Part shown: positions 9,374 to 17,556 of the stretch, piece by piece
How the letters are laid out: each line of letters starts with the position of its first letter
Position numbering within the stretch: position 1 is the stretch's first letter
Assembly (NCBI GenBank): GCA_051656605.1
Contig: JBOGCF010000039.1
Span: forward strand, 53,311 to 117,310
Origin: UBA12018 sp051656605
GTDB taxonomy: Bacteria > Bacteroidota > Bacteroidia > Bacteroidales > CAMTPD01
DNA length: 64,000 nucleotides
Direction: 5' to 3'
Made by a program: the position numbers and the translations under genes
The notes under the pieces: model-generated
Database searches by the model: none
Told to the model about the DNA's origin: nothing
What the model saw: only the letters and a program-made list of their open reading frames with translations

Positions 9374-10192
9374 ATGTCAGTACATATTGAAGATACAAGA
9401 AAAGTGACAACTCAACGTTTGCGCGAGATGAAACAGCGCGGCGAAAAGATCTCTATGCTAACGGCTTATGACTTCTCAATGGCGAAGTTGATTGATCAAG
9501 CCGGAATGGATATTATTTTGGTTGGAGATTCGGCATCAAACGTGATGGCGGGTAATACAACTACACTGCCAATGACGTTGGATCAGATGATATACCACGG
9601 TCAGTCGGTGGTGAGAGCGGTAAAAAGAGCTCACGTTGTTGTGGATATGCCTTTTGGTACTTACCAAGGCGATTCGAAAGAAGCGCTAAAGTCGGCTATC
9701 CGTATCATGAAAGAAACCAACGGTGATAGTGTGAAGATGGAAGGTGGCGCTGAGATTCGTGAGTCGATTGAGCGTATTCTTACTGCCGGTATTCCGGTGA
9801 TGGGGCACCTTGGGCTTACTCCGCAGTCTATCAATAAGTTTGGAACTTATACAGTGCGTGCAAAAGAAGAGGCTGAAGCTCAAAAGTTGATCGAAGACGC
9901 TAAGATGCTTGAAGAGATTGGCTGCTTTGCTTTGGTATTGGAGAAGATTCCTGCAACGCTTGCTGAGAAGGTTGCTGCAGAGGTTTCGATACCGGTAATT
10001 GGTATTGGAGCCGGTGGTGGTGTAGACGGACAAGTATTGGTAATGCACGATATGTTGGGTATTACGCAAAACTTCTCGCCTAAATTCCTTCGCAGATATG
10101 CAGATTTGCAGTCGATTATCAATGAAGCAGTTCAACAATATATCGAAGATGTAAAGTCTGGCGACTTCCCGAACGAAAAAGAACAATACTAA
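9374..10192 (+). CDS. panB: 3-methyl-2-oxobutanoate hydroxymethyltransferase
   Basis: PanB makes ketopantoate from alpha-ketoisovalerate and methylene-tetrahydrofolate, the first committed step to pantothenate and coenzyme A. The 272-residue protein is full length. Diagnostic segments are MLTAYDFSMAKLIDQAG, VGDSASNVMAGNTTTLPMT (metal-binding Asp), VKMEGG, GIPVMGHLGLTPQS and IPVIGIGAGGGVDGQVLVMHDMLG. It is monocistronic, with its own promoter and a long terminator hairpin. No other pan gene lies in the window. Confidence 0.97.
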   Translation: MSVHIEDTRKVTTQRLREMKQRGEKISMLTAYDFSMAKLIDQAGMDIILVGDSASNVMAGNTTTLPMTLDQMIYHGQSVVRAVKRAHVVVDMPFGTYQGDSKEALKSAIRIMKETNGDSVKMEGGAEIRESIERILTAGIPVMGHLGLTPQSINKFGTYTVRAKEEAEAQKLIEDAKMLEEIGCFALVLEKIPATLAEKVAAEVSIPVIGIGAGGGVDGQVLVMHDMLGITQNFSPKFLRRYADLQSIINEAVQQYIEDVKSGDFPNEKEQY

Positions 10193-10246
10193 TGCGGTAA
10201 CTGCTTTCCGTGCATGTGGAGGCAGAAGCAAAGGATATTACATAGC

Positions 10247-10314
10247 GAAAGTCCCTTATCTTATGTTCAGGTCTTATAAAGACTCAAACATGGGATAGGG
10301 GACTTTCTTTTTAT
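10247..10314 (+). terminator. Long terminator hairpin after panB
   Basis: GAAAGTCCC pairs with GGGACTTTC, and the stem extends with mismatches through ATGTT/AACAT. A smaller inner hairpin sits around GTCTTATAAAGAC, and a T-run follows. Confidence 0.8.
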
Positions 10315-10328
10315 TCTTAATGAGAAGA

Positions 10329-10357
10329 GAATCGTCAGGTCGCCATCTGACGATTTG
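10329..10357 (-). repeat. Inverted copy of a dispersed palindromic repeat
   Basis: The core CGTCAG-N8-CTGACG is itself a hairpin. Its reverse complement is identical over 29 bases to 63821-63849, 53 kb away. It is followed by a direct-orientation copy at 10362-10410, so the pair can also fold as one long hairpin. It sits in the gap between the convergent panB and corA genes. Confidence 0.85.
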
Positions 10358-10361
10358 TTTA

Positions 10362-10410
10362 TAGTGATTTTTTATTTGTCTGATGGCGACCTGACGATTC
10401 AGTCTTCACT
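10362..10410 (+). repeat. Direct copy of the dispersed palindromic repeat
   Basis: Bases 10382-10410 are identical over 29 positions to 63831-63859, including the GTCTTCACT right arm. The left arm (TAGTGA, then TTTTTTATTTGTC) has decayed compared with the 63.8-kb copy. Confidence 0.85.
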
Positions 10411-10465
10411 TGTTTTGTAAAAGAAGTATTCGAAGATTGTTTTTATTTGTTGTTATTGACTCTCA

Positions 10466-11539
10466 TCAATACCATTTGCGACGACGGATATACCACCATA
10501 CAAAGACTGCAACCAGCAGCATGAGCGACCAGCAAATCAAGTATCCGTATTTCCATTTCAACTCAGGCATGAATTCGAAGTTCATACCCCATACACCGGC
10601 CATAAAGGTAAGTGGAATGAAGATTGTAGAAACTACGGTGAGGCGCTTCATGATGTCGTTGAGTCGAAGGTCGTTGTTTGAAATGTATAAGTCGACCAAC
10701 GACGAAATGATTTCCCTGCAACTTTCGGCTGTTTGTGATACGAAGAGCAACTGGTCGTATATATCGTTGAAGAGCGGAAGGTTTTCTTTGCGAATGATGT
10801 TGTCGCTTTCATGCAAAAGCTTTGCAAACTGATCTCGCAACGGATAGGCTATCTTCTTGATCTTCATATATTGCTTGCGGCGGCTTTGGATAGAAAGACC
10901 AATGTTATCTTCGGATGAGATGTCGAGCAGAGCTTCTTCCAGGTCTTCCAAACTTTCTTCGAGATAAAGTGCCGTTTCGGTAAGCTGACGAATGCAGTTG
11001 CTAAATAGGATATACAGCAGTGCGTCGGCTGTTTTGGTGCGAATCTTAAATACATTGTCTTCAATTGCTTTTCGGCTGTAATCAAAGAGGATTCCTTGGT
11101 TTTCCGCAAATGAAATCACTGTATTTCCTTTGAGAAATAAGCATATATGCTCTTCTTTGAGATTGCTAAACTCATCGTAATAGCAGAAGTTGAGTATGAG
11201 AAAGACCGAATCTTCGTATTTCTCTATTTGTACCACGTGTTGCGGATTGAGGATGTCTTTAGCATCAAGAATGCTAAGTCCGAACTGCTTGGCAATGCTT
11301 GTGATTTTCTCGGCATTTGAAAGCCCGGTTACTTGAATCCAATTAACCAAGTTGTTTTGTGTAAGTGTATAAAAGTCTGACTGATCCGACACATCACGTT
11401 CAGTAATAAGATCCTTATCGTATTGCGTGAGTTTTATAGACGTAGGAGTCGTATTAGAGCCGGTATAAACAACTCGATAGTCAATCTTTGTAAGACTGGT
11501 ACTTTTTCGTTTGCGAGTGCGATTGGTTTTCACTTTCAT
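10466..11539 (-). CDS. corA: CorA-family magnesium/cobalt transporter
   Basis: CorA-type channels bring Mg2+ (and Co2+ or Ni2+) across the inner membrane as homopentamers. The 357-residue protein has a long soluble N-terminal funnel domain and two C-terminal membrane helices. Helix 1 (LTVVSTIFIPLTFMAGVWGMNFE) ends in the required GMN motif and helix 2 (GYLICWSLMLLVAVFVWWYI) ends in the basic RRRKWY tail. The first 35 residues are rich in lysine, arginine and threonine. It lies 22 bases after the T9SS plug-like gene on the same strand, so the two may share a transcript. Confidence 0.95.
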   Translation of the reverse strand: MKVKTNRTRKRKSTSLTKIDYRVVYTGSNTTPTSIKLTQYDKDLITERDVSDQSDFYTLTQNNLVNWIQVTGLSNAEKITSIAKQFGLSILDAKDILNPQHVVQIEKYEDSVFLILNFCYYDEFSNLKEEHICLFLKGNTVISFAENQGILFDYSRKAIEDNVFKIRTKTADALLYILFSNCIRQLTETALYLEESLEDLEEALLDISSEDNIGLSIQSRRKQYMKIKKIAYPLRDQFAKLLHESDNIIRKENLPLFNDIYDQLLFVSQTAESCREIISSLVDLYISNNDLRLNDIMKRLTVVSTIFIPLTFMAGVWGMNFEFMPELKWKYGYLICWSLMLLVAVFVWWYIRRRKWY

Positions 11540-11561
11540 AGGATTTGCGCAGTGTATTCAT

Positions 11562-12800
11562 TTATTTAACAATCTTATATCCTATAAGTTTGTCATATTC
11601 TTGCGAGATGCTTCGATGATAGATCAAAATAGTGTATTCATTCTCTGTTTCTGAGAAGTTTCCTTCAAGAAGAGAGAAGTCGAGGGCTTTAGTCTTTTCA
11701 TCGTTCGTTGCATACATGTAATTGTAATAGCCTTGCTTTAATACGACATCTTTTTCATAGCTGGCAGTTGCAGCATTATACTCCATTTTGTTGAAAGGAG
11801 AGGGTTGGTGCTGAAAGGCTTCGCCAATAATGTAAACGTCTTTATTGGGTAGCGAATCGGCTATTAGCGTGAATTTTACTTTACAATAATCGGCCTCGGT
11901 AGATGCATCTGCAACTCCTCGTGCATTTATAGAGAAGCGTCCGTTGAAGTCGTTAGCAACCATTCCATTGTAAGTATTTCTTGGCGCGTCGGCTTTCAAG
12001 AATACATCGGCTTTTCTTGTACCTTTTGCTACCGAGTCTACATGTAGACCGCCTTTTTGCTTGGAGGTAAATTCCATGGCACGGTATTCGTTTCCGGCAC
12101 GAAAGCGCAAGGCATTGCTATTGAGATATTGTATTTTTGTTGTCGAGACTGTAGTGGGAGTGAGCGATCCTGATTTGACCGGAATGTTGTTTTGATAGAT
12201 GTTGATTTTAAGCTCTGCTTCCGCGCTTGTAATCGAATAAGACTCTGGGATGATTTCTAGATTTAGTTGCTGCTCATTTTCCTTATAACCAATGCTTTTG
12301 TCTAGAGATGCAATGATTTCGACTTTGTCGTCTAGAACACAAAAGCAGGTTGTAAATAAGACCTTTTCCGGACAATCTTCTCTGTAAAACTCTACGGCAT
12401 AGTTTCCGGCAAGCAACGGACGTGTATCTTCATTGGGTATACGTAGATTGTAGTTCGTGTATATTACCCGTGTACCCGAACTGGTTGCAAAATCATTAAT
12501 CGTAGACTCTGCAACTCCACTCACGTATTCTTGCGGTGAAAGGTGTGCTTTGCTCCAGTCGGCATTGCAAAAGAAAATACGGTAACCGATGCGATGTGGA
12601 TCGGCATGTATAATATCGAAGTTGATATCAATCTTTTGCTTCGAATGAAGTGCAATGAGAGGTACATTTGCATTTAGTGTACTGGTTACTTTTACCGACT
12701 TTACGTTCTTGTCTGCAATGTTTGCAGTGATTTTTCTTTGAGAAAATAGAGTTAAAGTGCTAATAATTAAGAACAGAATAGCGAATAATATGTTTTTCAT
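11562..12800 (-). CDS. DUF5103 / type IX secretion system plug-like protein
   Basis: This 412-residue exported protein opens with a signal peptide (MKNILFAILFLIISTLTLFSQ). The body resembles the DUF5103 family, which includes the Plug protein that seals the periplasmic side of the SprA translocon of type IX secretion. Family features seen are the early NVPLIALHSKQKIDINFDII strand, the ADWSKAHLSPQEYVSG segment, the YNLRIPNEDTRPLLAGNYAVEFY segment, and a C-terminal region with KQGYYNYMYA. I recognise it by overall pattern, not by a catalytic motif. No other T9SS gene is in the window. Its terminal four bases of coding sequence are followed closely by corA. Confidence 0.68.
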   Translation of the reverse strand: MKNILFAILFLIISTLTLFSQRKITANIADKNVKSVKVTSTLNANVPLIALHSKQKIDINFDIIHADPHRIGYRIFFCNADWSKAHLSPQEYVSGVAESTINDFATSSGTRVIYTNYNLRIPNEDTRPLLAGNYAVEFYREDCPEKVLFTTCFCVLDDKVEIIASLDKSIGYKENEQQLNLEIIPESYSITSAEAELKINIYQNNIPVKSGSLTPTTVSTTKIQYLNSNALRFRAGNEYRAMEFTSKQKGGLHVDSVAKGTRKADVFLKADAPRNTYNGMVANDFNGRFSINARGVADASTEADYCKVKFTLIADSLPNKDVYIIGEAFQHQPSPFNKMEYNAATASYEKDVVLKQGYYNYMYATNDEKTKALDFSLLEGNFSETENEYTILIYHRSISQEYDKLIGYKIVK

Positions 12801-12911
12801 ATTAAAAGTGATTTATTAAATCGAAAAAACATTGTTTTTTGTCGATGCAAAAATATGGAAATAATTCACTATTTATTCACGCAAACATGTTATTCAACAC
12901 TAAAAAAGTGC

Positions 12912-12919
12912 TACATTTG
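12912..12919 (+). promoter_or_regulatory. Bacteroidota -7 box for the nqr operon
   Basis: TACATTTG matches TAnnTTTG, 37 bases before the nqrA ATG. The expected upstream TTTG is not clear, so only the -7 element is called. Confidence 0.6.
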
Positions 12920-12956
12920 CGAGCAATTTATATACAAACAATTTTTTTGTTATATC

Positions 12957-14303
12957 ATGGCAAATGTGATAAAGATTAAGAAAGGTTTAGACATTAATCT
13001 GAAAGGCAAAGCCGTAGAAACAAACCTAACAGCGGAAAAGTCGGATATGTTCGCACTTATCCCAGATGATTATGTAGGTGTTGTTCCTAAAGTTATTGCT
13101 AAAGTAGGAGATGTTGTCAAAGCCGGATCGGTGTTAATGATTGACAAGAACCGCCCGGAAATTCATTTTGTTTCACCGGTAAGTGGTGAAGTAGTCGCAG
13201 TAAATCGCGGTGAAAAACGCAAGGTCTTGGATATTCTCGTTAAGGCTGATGGGAATGATGAGTACATTGATTTCGGGAAGAAGTCGGTATCATCTTTAAG
13301 TGGCGAACAAGTAAAAGCAGCTATTCTTGAAGCTGGTTTGTGGCCATTTATCAAGATGCGTCCTTATGATAGAGTGGCAAACCCACAGGACGCACCAAGA
13401 GACATCTTTGTTTCTGGTTTCTATTCTGCTCCACTTGCACCAAACTTCGATTACATCGTGAAAGGTCAAGAAGCAGACTTCCAAACAGGTCTTGATGCTC
13501 TTGCAAAACTTACAACAGGTAAAGTATTCCTTGGTGTAAGAAACGGATCTACACTTCAAGCAAAAGGAGTAGAGGTTATCAATGTTGAAGGTCCGCATCC
13601 TGCAGGTAATGTAGGTGTGCAAATTAACCAAACAAAACCAGTGAATAAAGGTGAGGTTGTTTGGGTAATGGATCCGGCAGACGTAATCTTTATCGGCCGT
13701 TTGTTTAATAAAGGTGTAGCTGATTTGACAAGAACAGTTGCGGTAACAGGTTCTGAAACAACAGAAAGAGGTTATCTTAAAACTAAAGTTGGGGCTACTA
13801 TGAAAAGTATCCTTAAAGGTAAAGTTTTGGGAGAAAATCACCTTCGTTACATCAGCGGTAATGTTCTTACAGGTACTAAAGTGGCATTAGACGGGTATTT
13901 GCGTGGTTACGACAATCAGGTTACTGTAATTCCTGAAGGTGATAATGTACACGAATTATTCGGATGGGCAACTTTGGGCTTGAACAAATTTAGCTTTAGC
14001 CATTCATACTTTACTTGGTTGCAAGGACGTAACAAAGAGTATGTTATTGATGCGCGTATCCGTGGTGGAAAACGTGCCATCATTATGTCTGACGAATACG
14101 ATAGAGTATTCCCGATGAGCATTTTGCCGGAATTCCTTATTAAAGCAGTGATTGCTTATGATATCGACAAGATGGAAAGCCTTGGTATTTACGAGGTTGC
14201 TCCGGAAGACTTCGCTCTTTGTGAATTCGTTGACACATCAAAGCTAGAAATCCAAAAGATTATCCGCACAGGATTGGATATGCTTTATAAAGAAATGAAT
14301 TAA
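12957..14303 (+). CDS. nqrA: Na+-translocating NADH:quinone reductase subunit A
   Basis: NqrA is the soluble cytoplasmic subunit of Na+-NQR, the pump that couples NADH:quinone oxidation to sodium export. The 448-residue protein starts MANVIKIKKGLDINLKGKA, the family N-terminus. The frame is open 34 codons further upstream, but that segment does not look like NqrA and overlaps the promoter box. Recognisable segments are GDVVKAGSVLMIDK, FVSPVSGEVVAVNRGEKRK, GLWPFIKMRPYDRVANP and FSFSHSYFTWL. It is the first gene of nqrABCDEF, all on one strand with gaps of 7-30 bases. Confidence 0.97.
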   Translation: MANVIKIKKGLDINLKGKAVETNLTAEKSDMFALIPDDYVGVVPKVIAKVGDVVKAGSVLMIDKNRPEIHFVSPVSGEVVAVNRGEKRKVLDILVKADGNDEYIDFGKKSVSSLSGEQVKAAILEAGLWPFIKMRPYDRVANPQDAPRDIFVSGFYSAPLAPNFDYIVKGQEADFQTGLDALAKLTTGKVFLGVRNGSTLQAKGVEVINVEGPHPAGNVGVQINQTKPVNKGEVVWVMDPADVIFIGRLFNKGVADLTRTVAVTGSETTERGYLKTKVGATMKSILKGKVLGENHLRYISGNVLTGTKVALDGYLRGYDNQVTVIPEGDNVHELFGWATLGLNKFSFSHSYFTWLQGRNKEYVIDARIRGGKRAIIMSDEYDRVFPMSILPEFLIKAVIAYDIDKMESLGIYEVAPEDFALCEFVDTSKLEIQKIIRTGLDMLYKEMN

Positions 14304-14327
14304 TAACGTCAATAAAATCGTAATACA

Positions 14328-15527
14328 TTGAAAGCTTTAAGAAATTATATCGATAAGATTAAGCCTAATTTTGAGAAAGGTGGAAAGCTGTCGATGTTTC
14401 ATTCTGTATTTGACGGAGTTGAAACATTCTTGTTCGTTCCTAATACGACATCAAAATCAGGTGTTCATATTCACGATAGCATCGATTCAAAGCGTACGAT
14501 GTCTGTCGTAATTCTAGCTTTGCTTCCTGCGTTGTTGGTGGGTATGTATAACATCGGTTATCAACACAACTTAGCTTTGGGTCAAGATCCTGGTTTCTTG
14601 ATGACATTCTTGTTTGGTTTCCTTGCAGTACTTCCAAAAATTATCATCTCTTATGGTGTTGGTTTGGGTATTGAATTTGCGGTAGCGCAAGTAAAAGGTC
14701 ACGAAATTCAAGAAGGTTTCCTTGTTTCAGGTATGTTGATCCCTATGATCGTGCCTGTAGATACTCCACTTTGGATGATTGCTGTTGCAACTGCGTTTGC
14801 TGTAATCTTTGCAAAAGAAGTATTTGGTGGTACTGGTTATAACATTTTCAACGTTGCATTGATCACTCGTGCATTCTTGTTCTTTGCTTATCCGGCAGCT
14901 ATGTCTGGTGACAAAGTATTCGTTCGCACAGATTCTATTTGTGGTCTTGGTGCTGGTCAGGTTGTCGATGGTTATTCTGGCGCAACTTTGCTTGGTCAGG
15001 TTTCTACTGCGGCTCCGGGTACTGAGCTTACACTTAACAATATCGTTGGTGATCCTATCTCTTTGTGGGATATGTTTATCGGTCTTGTTCCGGGATCTAT
15101 CGGTGAAACTTCAAAACTAGCAATCCTTATTGGTGCTGCTATCTTGATCTTTACAGGTATCGCAAGCTGGAGAACAATGATTTCGGTATTCGTAGGTGGT
15201 GCTGTAACGTCGTTGATCTTCAATCTTATCGGAGCTAACGCTTATATGACTTTGTCTCCGGTTGACCAACTAATGCTTGGTGGATTTGCGTTTGGTGCTG
15301 TATTTATGGCAACTGACCCAGTTACTGGTGCTCGTACTGAAACAGGTAAATATATCTATGGTTTCTTAATCGGTATGATGACTATCATTATCCGCGTATT
15401 GAACCCTGGTTATCCTGAAGGTATGATGTTGGCTATATTATTAATGAATACTTTCGCTCCACTAATCGACTTTTATGTGGTTGATGCCAACGTTAAACGT
15501 CGTCTTAGCCGTGTTGCAAAGAACTAA
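14328..15527 (+). CDS. nqrB: Na+-NQR subunit B, TTG start
   Basis: NqrB is an integral membrane subunit carrying covalent FMN and part of the sodium path. The 399-residue protein is full length and membrane-spanning. The flavinylation motif DGYSGAT has its threonine at Thr220. The start codon is TTG at 14328: the protein from this codon begins MKALRNYIDKIKPNFEKGG, which matches known NqrB N-termini, whereas the first in-frame ATG (Met23) would cut into conserved sequence. FMN attachment normally needs ApbE, which is not in this window. Confidence 0.96.
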   Translation: MKALRNYIDKIKPNFEKGGKLSMFHSVFDGVETFLFVPNTTSKSGVHIHDSIDSKRTMSVVILALLPALLVGMYNIGYQHNLALGQDPGFLMTFLFGFLAVLPKIIISYGVGLGIEFAVAQVKGHEIQEGFLVSGMLIPMIVPVDTPLWMIAVATAFAVIFAKEVFGGTGYNIFNVALITRAFLFFAYPAAMSGDKVFVRTDSICGLGAGQVVDGYSGATLLGQVSTAAPGTELTLNNIVGDPISLWDMFIGLVPGSIGETSKLAILIGAAILIFTGIASWRTMISVFVGGAVTSLIFNLIGANAYMTLSPVDQLMLGGFAFGAVFMATDPVTGARTETGKYIYGFLIGMMTIIIRVLNPGYPEGMMLAILLMNTFAPLIDFYVVDANVKRRLSRVAKN

Positions 15528-15547
15528 TAAGCAAATAGATTGAGATT

Positions 15548-16243
15548 ATGAATAGAGACGGAAATGTATATACCGTTGTGTATGCTACAGTAATGGTAGT
15601 ATTAGTTGCGGTTGTATTGGCATTTACTTCGCAAGCTTTGAGAACGCAACAAAAGAAGAATGAAGATATCGATAAGATGACTCAAATTCTTCGTTCGGTA
15701 CGTGTTGAATCAACAGCTGCGAATGCAGAAGCAAAATATAAAGAGTTAATTAAAGAAGCATTCCTTGTAAATAGCAAGGGTGAGAAAGTAGAAGGCAATG
15801 CTTTTGCTACAGATCTAGTAAAAGAATTTGCAGCTCCTGCAGATCAACGTGTGTTGCCTGTATTTGTTGCAGAGGTTGACGGTCAAACTAAGTATATCCT
15901 AGCAATGAGAGGTGCTGGTCTTTGGGGCCCACTTTGGGGATATATCTCGTTAGATTCTAATAAGAACACTGTTTTCGGTACCGACTTCAGCCACCAAGGT
16001 GAAACTCCGGGGTTAGGTGCAGAGATCACAAAGCCGGCTTTCAGCAGTCAATTTGCAGGTAAAAATATCTTCAATGCTGCCGGTGAGTTTAAATCTATCG
16101 CGATCGTTAAGCCAGGACAATATGCTGAAGGCATGGAATATGTTGACGGTATCTCGGGTGGTACTATTACTAGCCAAGGTGTAAACAGCATGCTTAAGAC
16201 TAGTTTGTCTGATTACTTAGGTTTCTTAGAAAATAAAAATTAA
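15548..16243 (+). CDS. nqrC: Na+-NQR subunit C
   Basis: NqrC is anchored by one N-terminal membrane helix (VYTVVYATVMVVLVAVVLAFTS) and has a periplasmic FMN-binding domain. The flavinylated threonine lies in DGISGGTITSQG at Thr206. The 231-residue length is normal. Conserved RGAGLWGPLWGYISLD and ETPGLGAEI are present. It is 20 bases after nqrB and 7 bases before nqrD. Confidence 0.97.
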   Translation: MNRDGNVYTVVYATVMVVLVAVVLAFTSQALRTQQKKNEDIDKMTQILRSVRVESTAANAEAKYKELIKEAFLVNSKGEKVEGNAFATDLVKEFAAPADQRVLPVFVAEVDGQTKYILAMRGAGLWGPLWGYISLDSNKNTVFGTDFSHQGETPGLGAEITKPAFSSQFAGKNIFNAAGEFKSIAIVKPGQYAEGMEYVDGISGGTITSQGVNSMLKTSLSDYLGFLENKN

Positions 16244-16250
16244 TAAGAAG

Positions 16251-16883
16251 ATGGGACTATTTTCAGGTAAAAATAAAGCCATTCTGCTAAATCCTTTAAG
16301 CAAGAATAACCCGGTTATTATTCAGATGTTGGGGATTTGTTCGGCACTGGCAGTTACAGCCAAGCTAGAACCAGCTATTGTTATGGCAATCTCAGTAACA
16401 GCCGTTACTGCATTCGCAAACGTGATTATTTCATTGATGCGTAAGACAATTCCTAATCGTATCCGTATCATCGTGCAACTTGTTGTTGTAGCTGCGTTGG
16501 TAACAGTGGTAAGTGAATTGTTGAAAGCTTATGCATACGATGTGAGCAAACAGTTGTCGGTATTCGTTGGTTTGATTATCACAAACTGTATTTTGATGGG
16601 TCGTCTTGAAGCGTTTGCTTTAGGTAATGGTCCTTGGGAGTCTTTCCTTGATGGTATTGGTAATGGTCTTGGATATGGTATTATCCTTATTATTATCGGT
16701 TTCTTCAGAGAACTTCTTGGTTCGGGCTCATTATTGGGTATTCAAGTGGTGCCTCAGTCGTTCTACGACTTAGGTTACGTAAACAATGGTTTGATGATTT
16801 TGCCTCCAATGGCACTTATCGTTGTTGCGATTATTATTTGGGTACACCGTTCTCGTAATCCTGAATTGCAAGAAAATAATTAA
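16251..16883 (+). CDS. nqrD: Na+-NQR subunit D
   Basis: NqrD is a six-helix membrane subunit paired with NqrE, whose fold it shares by inverted symmetry. The 210-residue protein has family segments LNPLSKNNPVIIQMLGICSALAVT, GLIITNCILMGRLEAFA and GNGLGYGIILIIIGFFREL. The conserved cysteines of the NqrD/E intramembrane iron centre are at CSALAV and NCILMGR. Position in nqrABCDEF confirms identity. Confidence 0.97.
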   Translation: MGLFSGKNKAILLNPLSKNNPVIIQMLGICSALAVTAKLEPAIVMAISVTAVTAFANVIISLMRKTIPNRIRIIVQLVVVAALVTVVSELLKAYAYDVSKQLSVFVGLIITNCILMGRLEAFALGNGPWESFLDGIGNGLGYGIILIIIGFFRELLGSGSLLGIQVVPQSFYDLGYVNNGLMILPPMALIVVAIIIWVHRSRNPELQENN

Positions 16884-16908
16884 TTGAAAGACTAAAACAT
16901 AAAATAGA

Positions 16909-17526
16909 ATGGAACAATTATTAAGCACATTTGTCAGATCTATTTTTGTTGACAACATGGTATTCGCATACTATCTAGGTATGTGTTCTTACTTGGCTGT
17001 TTCCAAAAATGTAAAGACAGCTTTAGGATTGGGTATCGCCGTTACGTTTGTATTGACGCTTACACTTCCAATTAACTATATGCTTGAAAATTATGTATTG
17101 AAAGAAGGCGCTCTTAGCTGGATGGGTCAAGAGTTCGAAACAGTGAATCTAAGCTTCCTTAGCTTGATTATCTTTATCGCTGTTATCGCATCTTTCGTAC
17201 AGTTGCTTGAAATGATCATTGAGAAATTTTCTCCGGCATTATACGCATCACTTGGTATCTTCCTTCCTCTTATCGCTGTAAACTGTGCAATCCTTGGTGG
17301 TTCGTTGTTTATGCAACAAAGAGAGTTCCCAAATGTATTGGAAGCTACAACCTTCGGCTTCGGCTCAGGTATCGGTTGGTTGCTTGCAATCATTGGTATG
17401 GCTGCCATTAGAGAGAAACTTCAATACTCGGATATTCCAAAACCTATGAAAGGTTTGGGTATCACATTCCTTGTAACAGGTTTGATGGGTATCGGATTTA
17501 TGTGTTTCTCAGGTTTAAAGATCTAA
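16909..17526 (+). CDS. nqrE: Na+-NQR subunit E
   Basis: NqrE is the membrane partner of NqrD. The 205-residue protein has the expected FVRSIFVDNMVFAYYLGMCSYLAVSK opening, then LGIFLPLIAVNCAILGGSLFM and FGFGSGIGWLLAIIGMAAIREKL. Conserved cysteines at MCSYLAVS and NCAILGG match the shared iron centre. It ends 30 bases before nqrF. Confidence 0.97.
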   Translation: MEQLLSTFVRSIFVDNMVFAYYLGMCSYLAVSKNVKTALGLGIAVTFVLTLTLPINYMLENYVLKEGALSWMGQEFETVNLSFLSLIIFIAVIASFVQLLEMIIEKFSPALYASLGIFLPLIAVNCAILGGSLFMQQREFPNVLEATTFGFGSGIGWLLAIIGMAAIREKLQYSDIPKPMKGLGITFLVTGLMGIGFMCFSGLKI

Positions 17527-17556
17527 TAATTAATAACGCATTAAAGATATAAAGAG

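Noticed and set aside
10329..10410. CRISPR-like repeats between panB and corA
   Set aside because: Only two copies, in opposite orientation, with no regular spacers and no cas genes. They fit a dispersed palindromic repeat instead.
12855..12956. N-terminal extension of NqrA
   Set aside because: The 34 codons upstream of ATG 12957 are in frame but overlap the TACATTTG promoter box and do not resemble NqrA.
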